Numbered from the stretch's first letter, positions 20,278 to 32,221 are shown. The stretch is 64,000 nt of DNA from Antedon mediterranea (GCF_964355755.1 NC_092671.1:34739304-34803303), one strand, 5' to 3'. Program-made: numbers and translations. The notes: generated by a model not told the origin, from the letters alone.

Positions 20278-21420
20278 ATGGGACCTAAATCAGATCGAAG
20301 ATTTTCAATAGTAACTTACAATGGAGTAATTCCGCCAACTCGAAAACGAATGTCTCTGATCGTCTGCCGAATTGTTTCAAATGTGCTTATATTGGTTATG
20401 TGCATCATTGGTGCTGTAATCCTGCTGGCAGGGTTCTTTTTAGACACTCTTTTCATCTACATCGGAGTTGGTATTTTGTTTGGTACGATTCTTTTCCGCG
20501 TTTTATTTGTCAAAAGAATAATATACTGCTCGGCCTACTGGAATATAGGATCTGAACTTGAGGAAACGGAAGACGGAATTGGTCACATTCCAACTCCTTC
20601 TCGCTCTAATTCACTACCTACGATTGGTTATGTCGATGGAAGGACATATCTGCCAGTGAATCCGAAAAATGTACATCTGGAGTTTTCTGAATCCGAGAAA
20701 AGAAAGTTAGAAGCTTTAAGCAAATATCCTCCAACGTATATTCCTAATGGTAGACCATTGGCCGATGACAAGTAAGTAGGCGCATACAACAATGTTACCA
20801 GAGTCATATAAATTATATAATATTTATTTAAATAATATGGCCTACGCATGTAATGGATTGTATCACCTTTTACGTTATACGACACAAATCATATCAGCAA
20901 TGTGTGCCTCACCTTAACTCAAGTCAACAAGCGACGAACTTAGTAAGCCTAAGGACCCTGACGCCCTTGGTTCGTCGTAGTGGGCCCTCGTAAGTTTCAC
21001 AGAAAGGTGTCCCACCCAAAGAAGGGGTTCATGGCCTACACTTATACTGCAACATAACATCATCATTCAACACCAGAAACAAACAATAGTAAAAGCAACA
21101 GTTTTAGACACTGTTTTTCCTATGGCTTGTCATCTATATAATGTTCATTTTTCAAGATATTTATAGTTAAGGTGTTACGTTTTTATATTGTGTTTTAAAC
21201 TGTATTGTATCTATGTTTCAAAGCTCAGGAAAACAAATTTCATGTATGTTATATTATGTGACAATAAATTGAATCTTAAAACATTTCTTATACAGACAAT
21301 AATGCGATTTTGTATAATTTCAGGACTGCAGGCGATGTGCCGAGTGAATGCACGTCGACACCACCACCTATTTACAATTATGTAATGAAGAACAAAACAG
21401 AAGACATTGATAAATGTTGA
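20278..21420 (+). CDS. Two-pass membrane protein with PPxY motifs, gene 1
   Basis: Two exons, 20278-20771 and 21324-21420, joined by a GTAAGT donor and a TTTCAG acceptor, giving 196 residues. Residues 1-32 are basic and polar. Two hydrophobic helices follow at about 33-53 and 57-77, separated by only a few residues. The long C-terminal tail has SPxR-like serine-rich sequence, PPTY at 151-154 and PPIY at 179-182, the latter from exon 2. PPxY motifs bind WW domains, classically those of NEDD4-family ubiquitin ligases. The hairpin topology would leave both ends in the cytosol (inference). Without splicing the frame would stop one codon after the exon boundary, so exon 2 is needed for the second motif. 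The exon plan matches four other genes in the window. I cannot name an orthologue. Confidence 0.8.
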
Positions 21421-22790
21421 TATACACGATGGACGTAATACGAAAACCTACATATGTTGCTAGAGAAGAGACAAGTTATGTCACTAGGGCCAACATTCAG
21501 ACTGATGTCTCAGTTATTATTGGTGTGTTTAAAAACAGCCCTACGTGGGTGACGACACATACATAGAATAAAACAACGAATATGTTTATTTCAGTAGAAC
21601 CCCTAAAGAGGACACATTCGGGACCCAACACAGTGTGCAAGGGGACACCAGCAAAAACCCTTGTCCCTTGAATAGGGGAAAAACAAACATATCAAGATAA
21701 AAAATAATTGATCTGGACGTATTGACAATTTAGCACCAATTCGTTTCACCAATGAAAACTGTCAAACCAAAGAGAGTATCATGATGGCCGTAATATTCTT
21801 GCTTGTGTTTGCAAAACATATATGCTTCATAACTCAAAAATGTATTGTCGAAGGAGAAGTATCCTATATAATATTTGAGTTTAGTCGAGTTTGCGAATTT
21901 TCTTTTTTTTTTCTTTTGATATGGATAAAATATTCCGAAATAAAAGAAATTTAATGTATTATCATAATTCTTGTGATATTCCTTTTTGTATTCAAAATGA
22001 AATATAAATTGAATATAATAAAAGGCGAATTTTGTTTGTTTTTTTGTTAAAAAAGGATTCTTTCCCCGCTTCAATCTGGTTCTTGATTCCATGAAGATGG
22101 CCTACCATGTTTAGTATTAAGTTTAGAGTTCGTACTGATGCTAAAGCAAATACTCAATAGGATCTACTGACCGTAAAAAGAGAAAACACAGGCATATTAT
22201 CAATATCAATTCAATTTCAATTTCGCTTTTATTTCGGATTCACGTCCATAGTTACAACAACTGTACCGGTATTCCTATTGTTTCGCCTGGCGCGGCGCTG
22301 ATGATGATTGTGATGGTGGCGGTGTTCATTATGAATATATGTTCCTGATTGGTCAGTGGTTGATTGTTTCTAATTTACGTTATGAATACACACACTCATG
22401 TGCACTTTTATTTAATTTATTAAAATCGTTCCACTCGGAACTATATTCTAATACAGTACTATAAAAATATGATATTACATCGATATATTTTGTATTGCAG
22501 TACTGTATTAGTAATATAAATATATAGCGTCTAAACTACTATTTATGACTCAAACTATGCCAACCTAGCCTCTTCTTTATATCTAGTCGACCAGTAGGGC
22601 CACAAATTTGTATAGGTAATCACCTCCGACATCTACAATAGACGCCACTGTCAAGATATTTTCATGTTAAAACGGTCAGGGTTTGCCTTGACTTACTTCA
22701 CCAAATTAACTCAACTAGGCCTACTTACTATAGGATGAACATTTTTTAAAAAATCAACTGAATCTACTTATTGCCATTTATTTGCCTAAA
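21421..22790. other. Intergenic between genes 1 and 2, duplicated at 29.2-30.8 kb
   Basis: Contains a CAGTAGAACCCC-type repeat fragment at about 21594-21680. A 120-codon minus-strand frame (21730-22092) is not preserved in the duplicate and is rejected as a gene. The shared spacer between genes 1 and 2 may hold regulatory DNA, but no site is recognisable. Confidence 0.5.
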
Positions 22791-24006
22791 TCAAATATTA
22801 ATTTGTTGGCTCTCTATCGAAGCTATGACGTCATTGTAAGATGGCGGAACTATGCATGTCTTCGTCTTCATTGAGGATTTTTCGATTACATCATCATAAG
22901 ATGGCGGTATATTATTAATGCCTGAGGTAACGGACCTACACTGACGAGAACTGAAAGTTAAAAAAGTTCACATAAATTAAAATATATAAAGGTAGTACTG
23001 TACTGTAATTAAATAATACTTCTGTAATATCAAACATTTGACTGATGCATGAACATGAACACTGGACTGGAAAATCATTCTCAGAAACACTGATGTCGGA
23101 AAATAACTAAGACTAGCCATAAAGCCATCATTTGATTACGAATTTCCAACTGCAGAAGATATATTGTCCCCAAAAAACTTGAAAAATGACGATTAATAAA
23201 AATCAGACTTTGAATATGCCATTTTGTAGTTTCAACAAAGTTTTAAAAAAAAACCTGAAAAAATAATGTTTTCACTTATAATATGACAAAATAAACGGTT
23301 AAATTCAACCAAAAACCCATTGGCTGGCAGCCAATTTGACAATTTTTTGCTTTAAATAACATTTTTTTCAGGTATATTTTTTTTTTTCCCATCCAATTTT
23401 TGGTCAACGTGAATAACTATTATGTGACATTAAAATGGCATATTGAACAAACAAATTTAAACAAATTATTTTTCCAGGGGACAATACATCTTTAAAAGTG
23501 AATACGCACCTTTTGAAATTATATTGTTTATGGTAGAAAGACACAAGCCACAAACGTAATCTTTCACTGAACGATAAAGCTTGAGCATTCCTAGGAAGCT
23601 GTGCTATGAAATAGGAAACCTCTGCACCATGAATATAGGGTTTTGCTTCTAAAGGTACAATATGATTTCTTTGGTAGATTCTCAGAGAACCAGTATCTGA
23701 AGATATGTACAGTCTCTGCTGGGCTCGGTTTTGACAGTAAACAATCAGAACAAACATCACAAAAGTCATGATAAATAACGGACAGACAGCCCAAAAAGAA
23801 CAAATGCCGATAAGTGAGGGTATGGTAATCGTAATCAAAACGATGATATAGACAAAGTAAAGCCAATGGAAGTTCCAATAGTCAGCTGTGAGTACCCGAT
23901 CTGCAGTGTTGTCCTCTCTGCCAGCGAAATTGTCTTCTTCAGGTCTAATTCCAATCGGATTGCACTGGCAATGATGGTCCATTCTGGTTAAAATACTAGC
24001 ATCCAT
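22791..24006 (-). CDS. Two-pass membrane protein with PPxY motifs, gene 2
   Basis: Exon 1 is 24006-23510 (donor GTGCGT) and exon 2 is 22950-22791 (acceptor CTTTCAG; an alternative acceptor five codons further in would keep the frame), giving 218 residues. An N-terminal polar segment with CQC is followed by helices at about 49-71 and 73-91 separated by a short turn. The tail carries PPSYDDVI at 181-188 and PPSYNDVI at 201-208, both from exon 2. It is closely related to gene 3 (its tandem duplicate) and clearly homologous to gene 4 through WNxHWxYxVYIIVLITIT and the YCQxRA border. If the intron is retained, exon 1 runs 35 codons into a MITE and the PPxY motifs are lost. The role as a WW-domain recruiter at a membrane is inferred from the motifs. 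Confidence 0.82.
23157..23491. mobile_element. TTAA-type MITE in the gene 2 intron
   Basis: Ends AGATATATTGTCCCC and GGGGACAATACATCT are inverted repeats of each other, with TTAA at the right flank. No ORF of its own. Related copies lie at 31161-31483, 52421-52939 and 54318-54552. TTAA duplications are typical of piggyBac and Kolobok-type elements. Confidence 0.75.
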
Positions 24007-24367
24007 GACCCAAAGTAACTCAAGCCTCAGTTTTCATGTTCTGTTTAATTCTGTATACACGCGATAAATGCAGGATGCTGTCTAAAAGCTGTTTTAATTG
24101 GAATAATACTTCTGACTAATCAATTTCCTGTACATTATCACCAAGTTCCTAATGGTATACATATCCTGTGTGTATTAAAAAGTTTTTATAAATCTTCCAC
24201 CCTTTTAAATCTTCAACTTTTATTAAATTTCTTCCCACAATGTTCATATTCATATACAGCTTTCTCCTGTGTGTATTCTCAAATGACTTTTTAAATACGC
24301 GCTTTGTTTAAAATTTTTTCCACAATGTTCACATTCATACAGTATGATGTCTGACACGAATGAATTC

Positions 24368-25750
24368 TCAGATGTCTTTTAAATTCCTATAATCATTAAA
24401 TTTCTTCCCACAATGTTCACATTCATATGGTGTCTCTCCTGTGTGTATTCTCAAATGTCTTTTAAAATTCCCATTACGGTTAAATTTCTTTCCACAATGT
24501 TCACATTCATATGGTGCCTCTCCTGTGTGTAGTCTCAAATGTATTTTCAAATTCCCACTTGCTTTAAATTTCTTTCCACAATGTTCACATTCATATGGTG
24601 TCTCTCCTGTGTGTATTCTTAAATGCCTTTTCAAATGCTCACTTCGTCGAAATTTCTTTCCACAATGTCCACATTCATATGGTGTCTCTCCTGTGTGTAT
24701 TCTCAAATGTCTTTTAAAATTCCCATTACGGTTAAATTTCTTTCCACAATGTTCACATTCATATGGTGTCTCTCCTGTGTGTAGTCTCAAATGTATTTTT
24801 AATACTCCACTTTCTTTAAATGTCTTTTCACAATGTTTACATTCATATGGCGCCTCTCCTGTGTGTATTCTCAAATGTTTTTTCAAATGCCCACCTTGTT
24901 TAAATTTCTTCCCACAATGTTCACATTCATAAGGTGTTTCTCCTGTATGTATTCTCAAATGCATTTTGAAATAACTACTTTCTTTAAATTTCTTCCCACA
25001 ATGTTCACATTCATATGGTGTTTCTCCTGTGTGTACTTTTAAATGTCTTTTCAAATGCCCACTTTGTTTAAATATCCTCTCACAATGTTCACATTCATAT
25101 GGTGTCTCTCCTGTGTGTATTCTCAAATGTGTTTTCAAATTCCCACTTTCTTTAAATTTCTTTCCACAATGTTCACATTCATATGGTGTCTCTCCTGAGT
25201 GTATTCTCAAATGAGTTTTTAAATTCCAACTTTTTTTTAATGTTTTCCCACAATGTTCACATTCATATGGTGTCTCTCCTGTGTGTATTCTCAAATGAGT
25301 TTTTAAATTCCAACTTTTTTTTAATGTTTTCCCACAATGTTCACATTCATATGGTGTCTCTCCTGTGTGTATTCTCAAATGAGTTTTTAAATTCCCACTG
25401 TATTTGAATGTCTTCCCGCAATGTTCACATTGATATGACGGAGTCTTTTCTGTGTGTATTCTCAAATGTTTTTCCAAACGAGGATGTTCTTTAAATGTCT
25501 TTCCACAATGTTTACATTCATATGGTGTCTCTTCTTTGTGTATTATCAAATTCTTCCCACAATGTTCAGTTTCATTTATTATGTCTTCTTTGCCCACACT
25601 CACTAAATGCGTTTCAAAATTGTCTTCAGATAATATTGGCTCTTGGTATTCACATTTCAACTCTTCTGGCCATGTATGATGTATTCCTAAATGCACCTTC
25701 AAATCACTAAGCTCAAATTTATCTCCACAATGTTCACATTTATATTTCAT
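24368..25750 (-). CDS. C2H2 zinc-finger protein, truncated by frameshift
   Basis: One long exon of 460 codons. An N-terminal finger ([21 protein letters not shown]) and an acidic spacer are followed by about thirteen tandem fingers of the pattern [11 protein letters not shown]-x6[13 protein letters not shown], probably a DNA-binding array. Linkers are almost all canonical TGETP/TGEAP. Compared with the copy at 32222-33631, a one-base loss near 24386 changes frame inside the fourteenth array finger. The protein then ends in NLKDI, and the sequence for one further finger (24255-24350) lies beyond the stop out of frame. It also has a different set of internal fingers (two tandem KKSWNLKTH units) from its duplicate. 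No KRAB, BTB or other effector domain is seen. The start is the first ATG and sits directly at the first finger. Confidence 0.85.
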   Translation of the reverse strand: MKYKCEHCGDKFELSDLKVHLGIHHTWPEELKCEYQEPILSEDNFETHLVSVGKEDIINETEHCGKNLIIHKEETPYECKHCGKTFKEHPRLEKHLRIHTEKTPSYQCEHCGKTFKYSGNLKTHLRIHTGETPYECEHCGKTLKKSWNLKTHLRIHTGETPYECEHCGKTLKKSWNLKTHLRIHSGETPYECEHCGKKFKESGNLKTHLRIHTGETPYECEHCERIFKQSGHLKRHLKVHTGETPYECEHCGKKFKESSYFKMHLRIHTGETPYECEHCGKKFKQGGHLKKHLRIHTGEAPYECKHCEKTFKESGVLKIHLRLHTGETPYECEHCGKKFNRNGNFKRHLRIHTGETPYECGHCGKKFRRSEHLKRHLRIHTGETPYECEHCGKKFKASGNLKIHLRLHTGEAPYECEHCGKKFNRNGNFKRHLRIHTGETPYECEHCGKKFNDYRNLKDI

Positions 25751-26545
25751 GTTGGTTTTCGTTTAACTCTACAAATACAATATTTTGAAAATTTAAACTC
25801 TGTATTTACCATGGAGTTTACAGTATGTCTAGATTTAGTTTGTGTAAAAATCATGAAAGAACAAACCATTTTAATACCTCATCTATCCTATTAATATAGG
25901 CCTACATCACTTACATTATACCTACAGTTACACTGCTAAATTTCATTTATGAGGAATGTTCTGCACTGTTGTATTTAAATCAGGTAAAACTAACTAGGCC
26001 CCTATTTAGTTAATAATTTTCATGTGCTCAAAAATAAAAACACCTGGCTGCAAAACTTTAAATAAATGGTGTTATTCGGGTTTGTAGGCCTACTAGCTAC
26101 CACTGTACTAACATTTCGGCCACCGGAATTATCTGCCAAGACAAATTTCCTTGTCCAAAAAAAAAAAATTCCGTTTGTGTGATTATTCGAGATACTTCTT
26201 GGAGTAACTCTATGAATAGCATAACCCTCACCCACCATCCCCCCACCCCTACACCCGTGTTTTAAGACTGGGTGAAGGAGTCAGCTCCTTCTAATTCTGT
26301 ACATAAAATTTTAAAAATATACAATTATTCCTGGTTATTGGCGCGCCATATTTGGCAGCCGAAATTAACATAACATATTTTGTCCTTTGTTCAATAACCG
26401 GCGGTCGAAATACACTTTGACCAGTTACCTAGGCCTAACTAAAACTAAACTAGGCCTAGGCTATACTAGTAGGTCTAGAGGCCTAGTACTTAGTAAGTAG
26501 GGTAGTAGTAGTACTGTGTAGGTGTAAGTTAGTGGCGCTAGGCTA
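25751..26545. other. Upstream region of the zinc-finger gene
   Basis: No ORF. The segment around 26431-26446 (CCTAACTAAAACTAAAC) is the empty site matching the insertion point of the TIR element at 33993-36167 in unit 2. From 26430 the DNA turns into TAGGCC-rich low-complexity sequence. Confidence 0.6.
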
Positions 26546-28690
26546 GTTCCCGGGGGACACTTCTGCATTGTATTTTGACTTCAAATTTGTCGTGAGTAGC
26601 ACACCTTACAATTAGGCCTAATAAGTACTTTTATGAAGGAGTATCACATAAGAAACAAATAAATCCTTTTAATTGTGATTTTACAGACGTGTTTCTCGCA
26701 CACACCGCGAATTTTAGGGCAAAGCTGTAAAACTGTAACAACACCTGAACAGCAAACAAAGATAGTGTGACAACAGTAATGTTTTCCATGCGGTGGGGCG
26801 CCCGCGTACGTCGGGATGTATATTGTTTTTTGTGACGGTCACACTCTAACCATGGCCTCCATGCTCTAACCTAAGCATGCACCACCGGTAGGGGGTTTTC
26901 AAGCTATTTGGATATTTATTGTTTGTTTTATGCAATTATTAGCCTGTGGAAATTTGTAATTCAATTTAACAACTTTTTTATTCTTTTCAGAAACCATTGG
27001 CATTGAAAAATCAAGAATAGAATACAGAAAACCGATCTTCCCGATAACTTGATAGTATCATAATTAGCTTTTTGGGATATCCTGGAATCTTTTAGAAATG
27101 TATTTATAAAATGTCAGTAATTAATGTTATCGCTTTGTATGTTTTTTTTATAATGATTAAGATACACACAAATATGCCTACAATTATTGGTTCAATTAGA
27201 CCATTTATTATGAGAAAACATTTTTGTATAGTTTTTTTTACGGAAGGGATTAATTTTATTAAAATTACAAAATAACCTATTCATCAAAGTCTGATTTAAT
27301 TAATCTTCATTTTTCATTTTGTATTTCATATTGTTAATATACTTGCCTGATGTTAATAGGTCGGTTAACAAGCTAAATATGACCCAATTGCTATCTTTCT
27401 ATGCAACAAAACTATATACTGTATAGACCAAGACGTTTTTGTTTTTTTTCGGGTAGGCCTACGAACAACTTTGGTTGTATAGTATTATTAAAAAGATTAA
27501 ACAGTAATGGCAATATTATTGAGTTTGGGTGTTAGATGATGTGCTAATAAGTGTGAAAAAGTAAACTTACAGTCAGGAATCTTCCAATGATCATTAAGCA
27601 GTAATGGTCATTCTAATAATTAAATTACCCACTATATATCACGTTTAATTTAATTGTTTTAAATTGTATAGACGATTTTTGTGCTACGGAAGCCATCTTG
27701 CAGAGATGACAAACAGTCGTGACCAGCCGAGCGTTAAAACCAAAAAATAACATAGCGTTTTCAAGGAATTTCAGGACATCATGTTAATATAATTAAAATT
27801 TGCAAAATTGTGAAAACACCACAGTGTATAAGCATTGGCACACTGCCCACGTCTGCACCACCGTTTTCCGCGGTGCAGTCGCGGTTCCAATGCAACCAAT
27901 GATAAGTTTTTTCGACGGACTTTATTAAATGGTTTCTATTTTCTTTCTCATAACATGATTATACAATTACGACCCTCCATTCAAGAAGTACGATTCTTTA
28001 ATTAACATGGTGTTCACTGAATGAAAACGCTGTTATTTTTGTTTTTTTTACGCTCTACTCATGGTCACGATTGCTGCTTCCGTAGCACAAAAATCGTCTA
28101 TACAATTTTAAAAAAGAAAATCGTCTACCAGTATTCTATTATTTAAGGATAAGTCATAATGGACGGTTTAATTTAATTTAAAACATAGATTGTCGTCTCC
28201 TACTATATTAATGAAAAGTGGAGGCTTATTTTAATATAGGGAAACTCATACTAGAAAGAAAGTGTTTTTTCTTCTTTTTTTTAAACGTTTTCAATTCATT
28301 TTAATTCATATTATAAATGTGTATTGAGTGACGTGTGTGTATGACAATTGTCCCATAAGAAAAATATTAACAACAAAGTATTCTGTCGGCAAAATGTCTT
28401 GTCGGTCGATTTCATGTATGTAATATTATGTGACAATAAATTGAATCTTGAATCTTGAAACATTTCTTATACAAACAATAATAATGCGATTTTGTCGGCC
28501 AATTGTTTGTCGGTAAAATGTCCTGTCGGTCGATTGTCTGTCGGCTTGTTTTCTGTCGGCGGTTTTGGCAAAATTTCCTGTCGGCAAAATGTCTTATCGG
28601 CCAAATGTTATGTCGGCGAAATGTCCGGTCGGCGGTCAAAAAGACGGTCGCCGAATAGTCGGCCAGTCACCTTCATCTTATGAATAAGTA
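26546..28690. other. Duplicated non-coding block B
   Basis: Collinear with 36620-39180. No gene is established. A potential terminal exon sits at 26991-27052 (acceptor TTCTTTTCAG, 19 codons, TGA) and is kept open in the copy at about 36978. The 3' part (28380-28670) is a degenerate repeat of TGTCGGC/TGTCGGTCGAT words. Confidence 0.55.
28410..28497. other. Intron-derived templated insert
   Basis: About 85 bases matching gene 1 intron sequence (21237-21313 and its duplicate 29022-29095) replace some 18 bases of the TGTCGGC repeat present at the equivalent place in unit 2 (about 38950-38970). The match to 29022-29095 is the closer one. Confidence 0.75.
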
Positions 28691-29106
28691 TCTTATTATA
28701 ATTTGAGTAAGGGAAAACAGTTATTGTTGTCGTACTCGTTACTCGGTACTCGTTGGACGGATGACGCCCTAAAAACATCACTGTTATACAAGCAGTTCCA
28801 TGTAAAGAAGGAGTTCATGGCCTACACTTATACTGCAACATAACATCATCATTCAACACCAGAAACAAACAATAGTAAAAACAACAGTTTTAGACACTGT
28901 TTTTCCTATATGCTTGTCACCTATATAATGTACATTTTCAAGATAATCATTAAGGTGTTACGTTTTTATATTGTGTTTTAAACTGTATTGTATCTATGTT
29001 TCTAAGCTTAGTAAAACACATTTCATGTATGTAATATTATGCGACAATAAATTGAATCTTGAAACATTTCTTATACAGACAATAATGCGATTTTGTATAA
29101 TTTCAG

Positions 29107-29203
29107 GACTGCAGGCGATGTGCCGAGTGAATGCACGTCGACACCACCACCTATTTGCAATTATGTAATGAAGAACAAAACAGAAGACATTGATAAATGT
29201 TGA
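29107..29203 (+). pseudogene. Orphan second exon of gene 1
   Basis: A 97-base copy of exon 2 of gene 1 with its splice acceptor and 3' intron sequence, but the duplication began inside the intron so no exon 1 precedes it. The frame is intact to the same TGA. One change turns the PPIY motif into PPIC (TAC to TGC), removing the tyrosine needed for WW-domain binding. It could only be used by a transcript from elsewhere. Confidence 0.85.
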
Positions 29204-30794
29204 TACACGATGGACGTAATATGAAAACCTACATATGTTGCTAGAGAAGAGACAAGTTATGTCACTAGGGCCAACATTCAGACTGATGTCTCAGTTATTA
29301 TTGGTGTGTTTAAAAACGGCCCTACATGCATAGAATAAAACAACACGTTTAGTTCATGCGAAGAAAAAGATAAACATTTTTCGAACGAATATGTTTATTT
29401 CAGTAGAACCCCTATAGAGGACACCGTCGGGGCCCAAATTGTGCAAGGGGAGGATGAACCGCAATAATTGATCTGGACGTATTGACAATTTAGCACCAAT
29501 TCGTTTCACCAATGAAAACTGTCAAACCAAAGAGAGTATCATGATGGCCGTAATATTCTTGTTGCTTGTGTTTGCAAACATATATGCTTTATAACTCAAA
29601 AATGTATTGTCGATGGAGAAGTATCCTATATATATTTGAGTTTAGTCGAGTTTGCGAATTTTCTTTTTTCTGTTTTTAAGTTTTTTTACTGTTGACATGG
29701 ATAAAATATTCCGAAATAAAAGAAATTAAATTTATATGATTGGAACATCATACTACACATAATAGTTAATAAGCCTATTTTCCACTAGGTAACTTTGTTA
29801 TACGCATGCGTTTTCTTGTTTCCATCTTCCAAATCCCTCTCTACACATAACAGGCGTATGCTGACGCTTTCGATACGCGAACAATATTCACCGATTTTTA
29901 ATAAATTAACCTGTGCAAATATAGGTCGAAAAAATGTTTTTGTTTTGATCTGCGACACCAGTAATATTCATTTTACAAGTATGTGACGTATGATATGCTC
30001 GGTATCACAGGCGAAGTTTTTTTTTGTTTCTTTCGCCGCTCGAATCTGGGTGGATACGCTTGAGAAGGGTTTTCATGGGCTATTATAGCCCATGAAAACC
30101 CTTCTCAAGCCTGGCTCTTGATTTCATGAAGATGGCCTACCATGCTTAGTACAGTAGAGTTCGTACAGATGCTAAAGCAAATACTTAATAGCATCTACTG
30201 ACCGTAAAAAGAGAATAGATAGGCATATTATCAATATCAATTTAATTTCAATGTTGCTTTTATTTCGGATTCACGTTCATAGTTACAAAAACTGTAGGGG
30301 CCTATTCCTATTTTAATTGTTTCGTCCAGCGCTGATGTTCATTGTAATGGTGGCGGTGTTCATTATGAATAGATCTTCTGATTGGTCAGTAGTTAATTGT
30401 TTCTAATTTACGTTATAAATACACACACTCATGTGCACTTTTATTTAATTTAGTACAATCGTTCCACTCACAACTATAATCTAACATTATAAAAATATTA
30501 TATTACTAAATCCACACATGTTTGCAGTACTGTAATAATATAATTATATCACATCTAAACGACTATGTTCTACAACTCAAACAATCAACCCAGCCTCTTC
30601 TTCATATCTAGTCGACAATTAGGTACAATAGATGCCCCGTCTAAAGTCAAGATATTTTCATTTTAAAACGGCCAGGGTTTGCCTTGACTTACTTTGCCAA
30701 AGACTTTTTAAAATACATAACTCAACTAGGCCTACTTACTATAAGATGAAAAATAAAATATGATCAAGTGCATCTACTCATTTATTTGCCTAAA
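29204..30794. other. Intergenic copy of 21.4-22.8 kb
   Basis: Matches the spacer between genes 1 and 2 with indels, including extra sequence around 29730-30000 and the palindrome at 30058. No gene seen. Confidence 0.5.
30058..30110. repeat. 53-bp near-perfect palindrome
   Basis: Two 26-base arms beginning GCTTGAGAAGGGTTTTCATG around a single central T. It is absent from the equivalent place in unit 1 (about 22075) and flanked by CTGG on both sides in unit 2, so it is part of a small insertion. Confidence 0.9.
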
Positions 30795-31944
30795 TCAAAT
30801 ATTAATTTGTTGGCTCTCTATCGAAGATATGACGTCATTGTAAGACGGCGGAACTATGCATGTCTTCGTCTTCATTGAGGATTTTTCGATTACATCATCA
30901 TAAGATGGCGGTATATCATTTACGCCTGAGGTAACAGACCTACACTGACGAGAACTGAAAGTTAAAAAAGTTGACATAAATCAACATAGATAAAGGTACA
31001 ATAGTACTGTACTGTAATTAATTCATATTAAACAATTTACTGACGTATGAATATGAACACTCCACTGGAAAATCATTCTCAGAAACACCTATGTTGGAAA
31101 ATCACTGAGACTAGCCATAAAGCCATCATTTGATTACGAATTTCCAACTACAGAACTTAAAGATGTATTGTCCCCAAAAAACTTGAAAAGTAAAATCAGA
31201 CTTTGAATATGCCATTTTGTAGTTTTAACAAAGGTAATCACTTCCGTAGAAAAAAAACTTGACAAAATATTGTTTTCACTTATATGACAAAATAAACGGT
31301 TAAATTAAACCAAAAACCCATTGGCTGGCAGCCAATTTGACTATTTTTGCTTTAAATTACAGTTTTTCTTACTTTTTTTCCCATTCAATTTTTGGTCAAC
31401 GTGAATAACTATTATGTGACATTAAAATGGCATATTGAACAAACAAATTTAAACAAATTATTTTTTCAGGGGACAATACATCTTTAAAAGTGAATACGCA
31501 CCTTTTGAAATTATATTGTTTATGGTAGAAAGACACAAGCCACAAACGTAATCTTTCACTGAACGATAAAGCTTGAGCATTCCTAGGAAGCTGTGCTATG
31601 AAATAGGATCCCTCTGCACCATGAATATAGGGTTTTGCTTCTAAAGGTACAATATGATTTCTTTGGTAGATTCTCAGAGAACCAGTATCTGAAGATATGT
31701 ACTGTCTCTGCTGGGCTCGGTTTTGACGGTAAATAATCAGAACAAACATCACAAAAGTCATGATAAATAACGGACAGACAGCCCAAAAAGAACAAATACC
31801 GATAAGTGAGGGTATGGTAATCGTAATCAAAATGAGGATATAGAAAAAGTAAAGCCAATGAAAGTTCCAAGAGTCAGCTGTGACTACCCGATTGTCTTCT
31901 TTAGCTCCAATTCCAATCGGATTGCACTGGCAATGATGATCCAT
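30795..31944 (-). CDS. Two-pass membrane protein with PPxY motifs, gene 3
   Basis: Tandem duplicate of gene 2 with exon 1 at 31944-31502 and exon 2 at 30954-30795. The ATG used by gene 2 has become ACA here, so the first in-frame methionine is the one at residue 9 of gene 2 (MDHHCQC), giving about 200 residues. The two helices, the YCQN/YRQN border and both PPSYxDVI motifs are preserved. The segment between CQC and the first helix is shorter than in gene 2 because of an in-frame deletion (GREDNTA missing). Donor GTGCGT and acceptor CTTTCAG are kept. Apart from the shifted start there is no lesion, so it may still be functional. Confidence 0.75.
31161..31483. mobile_element. TTAA-type MITE in the gene 3 intron
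   Basis: Inverted ends AGATGTATTGTCCCC and GGGGACAATACATCT flanked on both sides by TTAA (31157-31160 and 31484-31487). It is the copy of the MITE at 23157 and so predates the tandem duplication. Confidence 0.8.
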
Positions 31945-32221
31945 TCTGGTTAAAATACTAGCATCTGTGACCAAAAGTAACTCAAGCCTCAGTTTTCATG
32001 TTCTGTTTAGTTCTGTATACATGCGACAAACCCAGGATGCTGTCTAAAAAGCTGTTTTAATTGGAATAATACTTCTGACAAAATGACTAATCAATTTCCT
32101 GTACATTATCACTAAGTTCCTAATGGTATACATATCCTGTGTGTATTAAAATGTTTTTTTAAATCCCCTCCCCCCCCCCCACCCACCACTTTTATTAATG
32201 TTCTTTCCACAATGTTCATAT

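Larger units (their letters stand above)
21018..28807. repeat. Tandem segmental duplication, unit 1
   Basis: Collinear with 28804-39285: last intron and exon of gene 1, gene 2, a zinc-finger gene and 2.2 kb of downstream DNA recur in the same order and orientation with high identity. The junction at 28804-28807 shows AAAG, which is present at both parental breakpoints (21018-21021 and 39282-39285). Apart from a few small indels and the large insertions in unit 2, the lengths agree. Confidence 0.9.

Noticed and set aside
21730-22092. 120-codon minus-strand frame
   Set aside because: Low-complexity lysine/phenylalanine/tyrosine-rich peptide in AT-rich DNA. The duplicate in unit 2 does not keep it open.
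23404-23509. Unspliced C-terminus of gene 2 as the main product
   Set aside because: Homology with gene 4 stops at the exon boundary and the extension lies in a MITE. Splicing to the PPxY exon is better supported.
24441-25710. Several plus-strand frames opposite the zinc-finger arrays
   Set aside because: They are antisense shadows of the repeated finger units and repeat with the same period.
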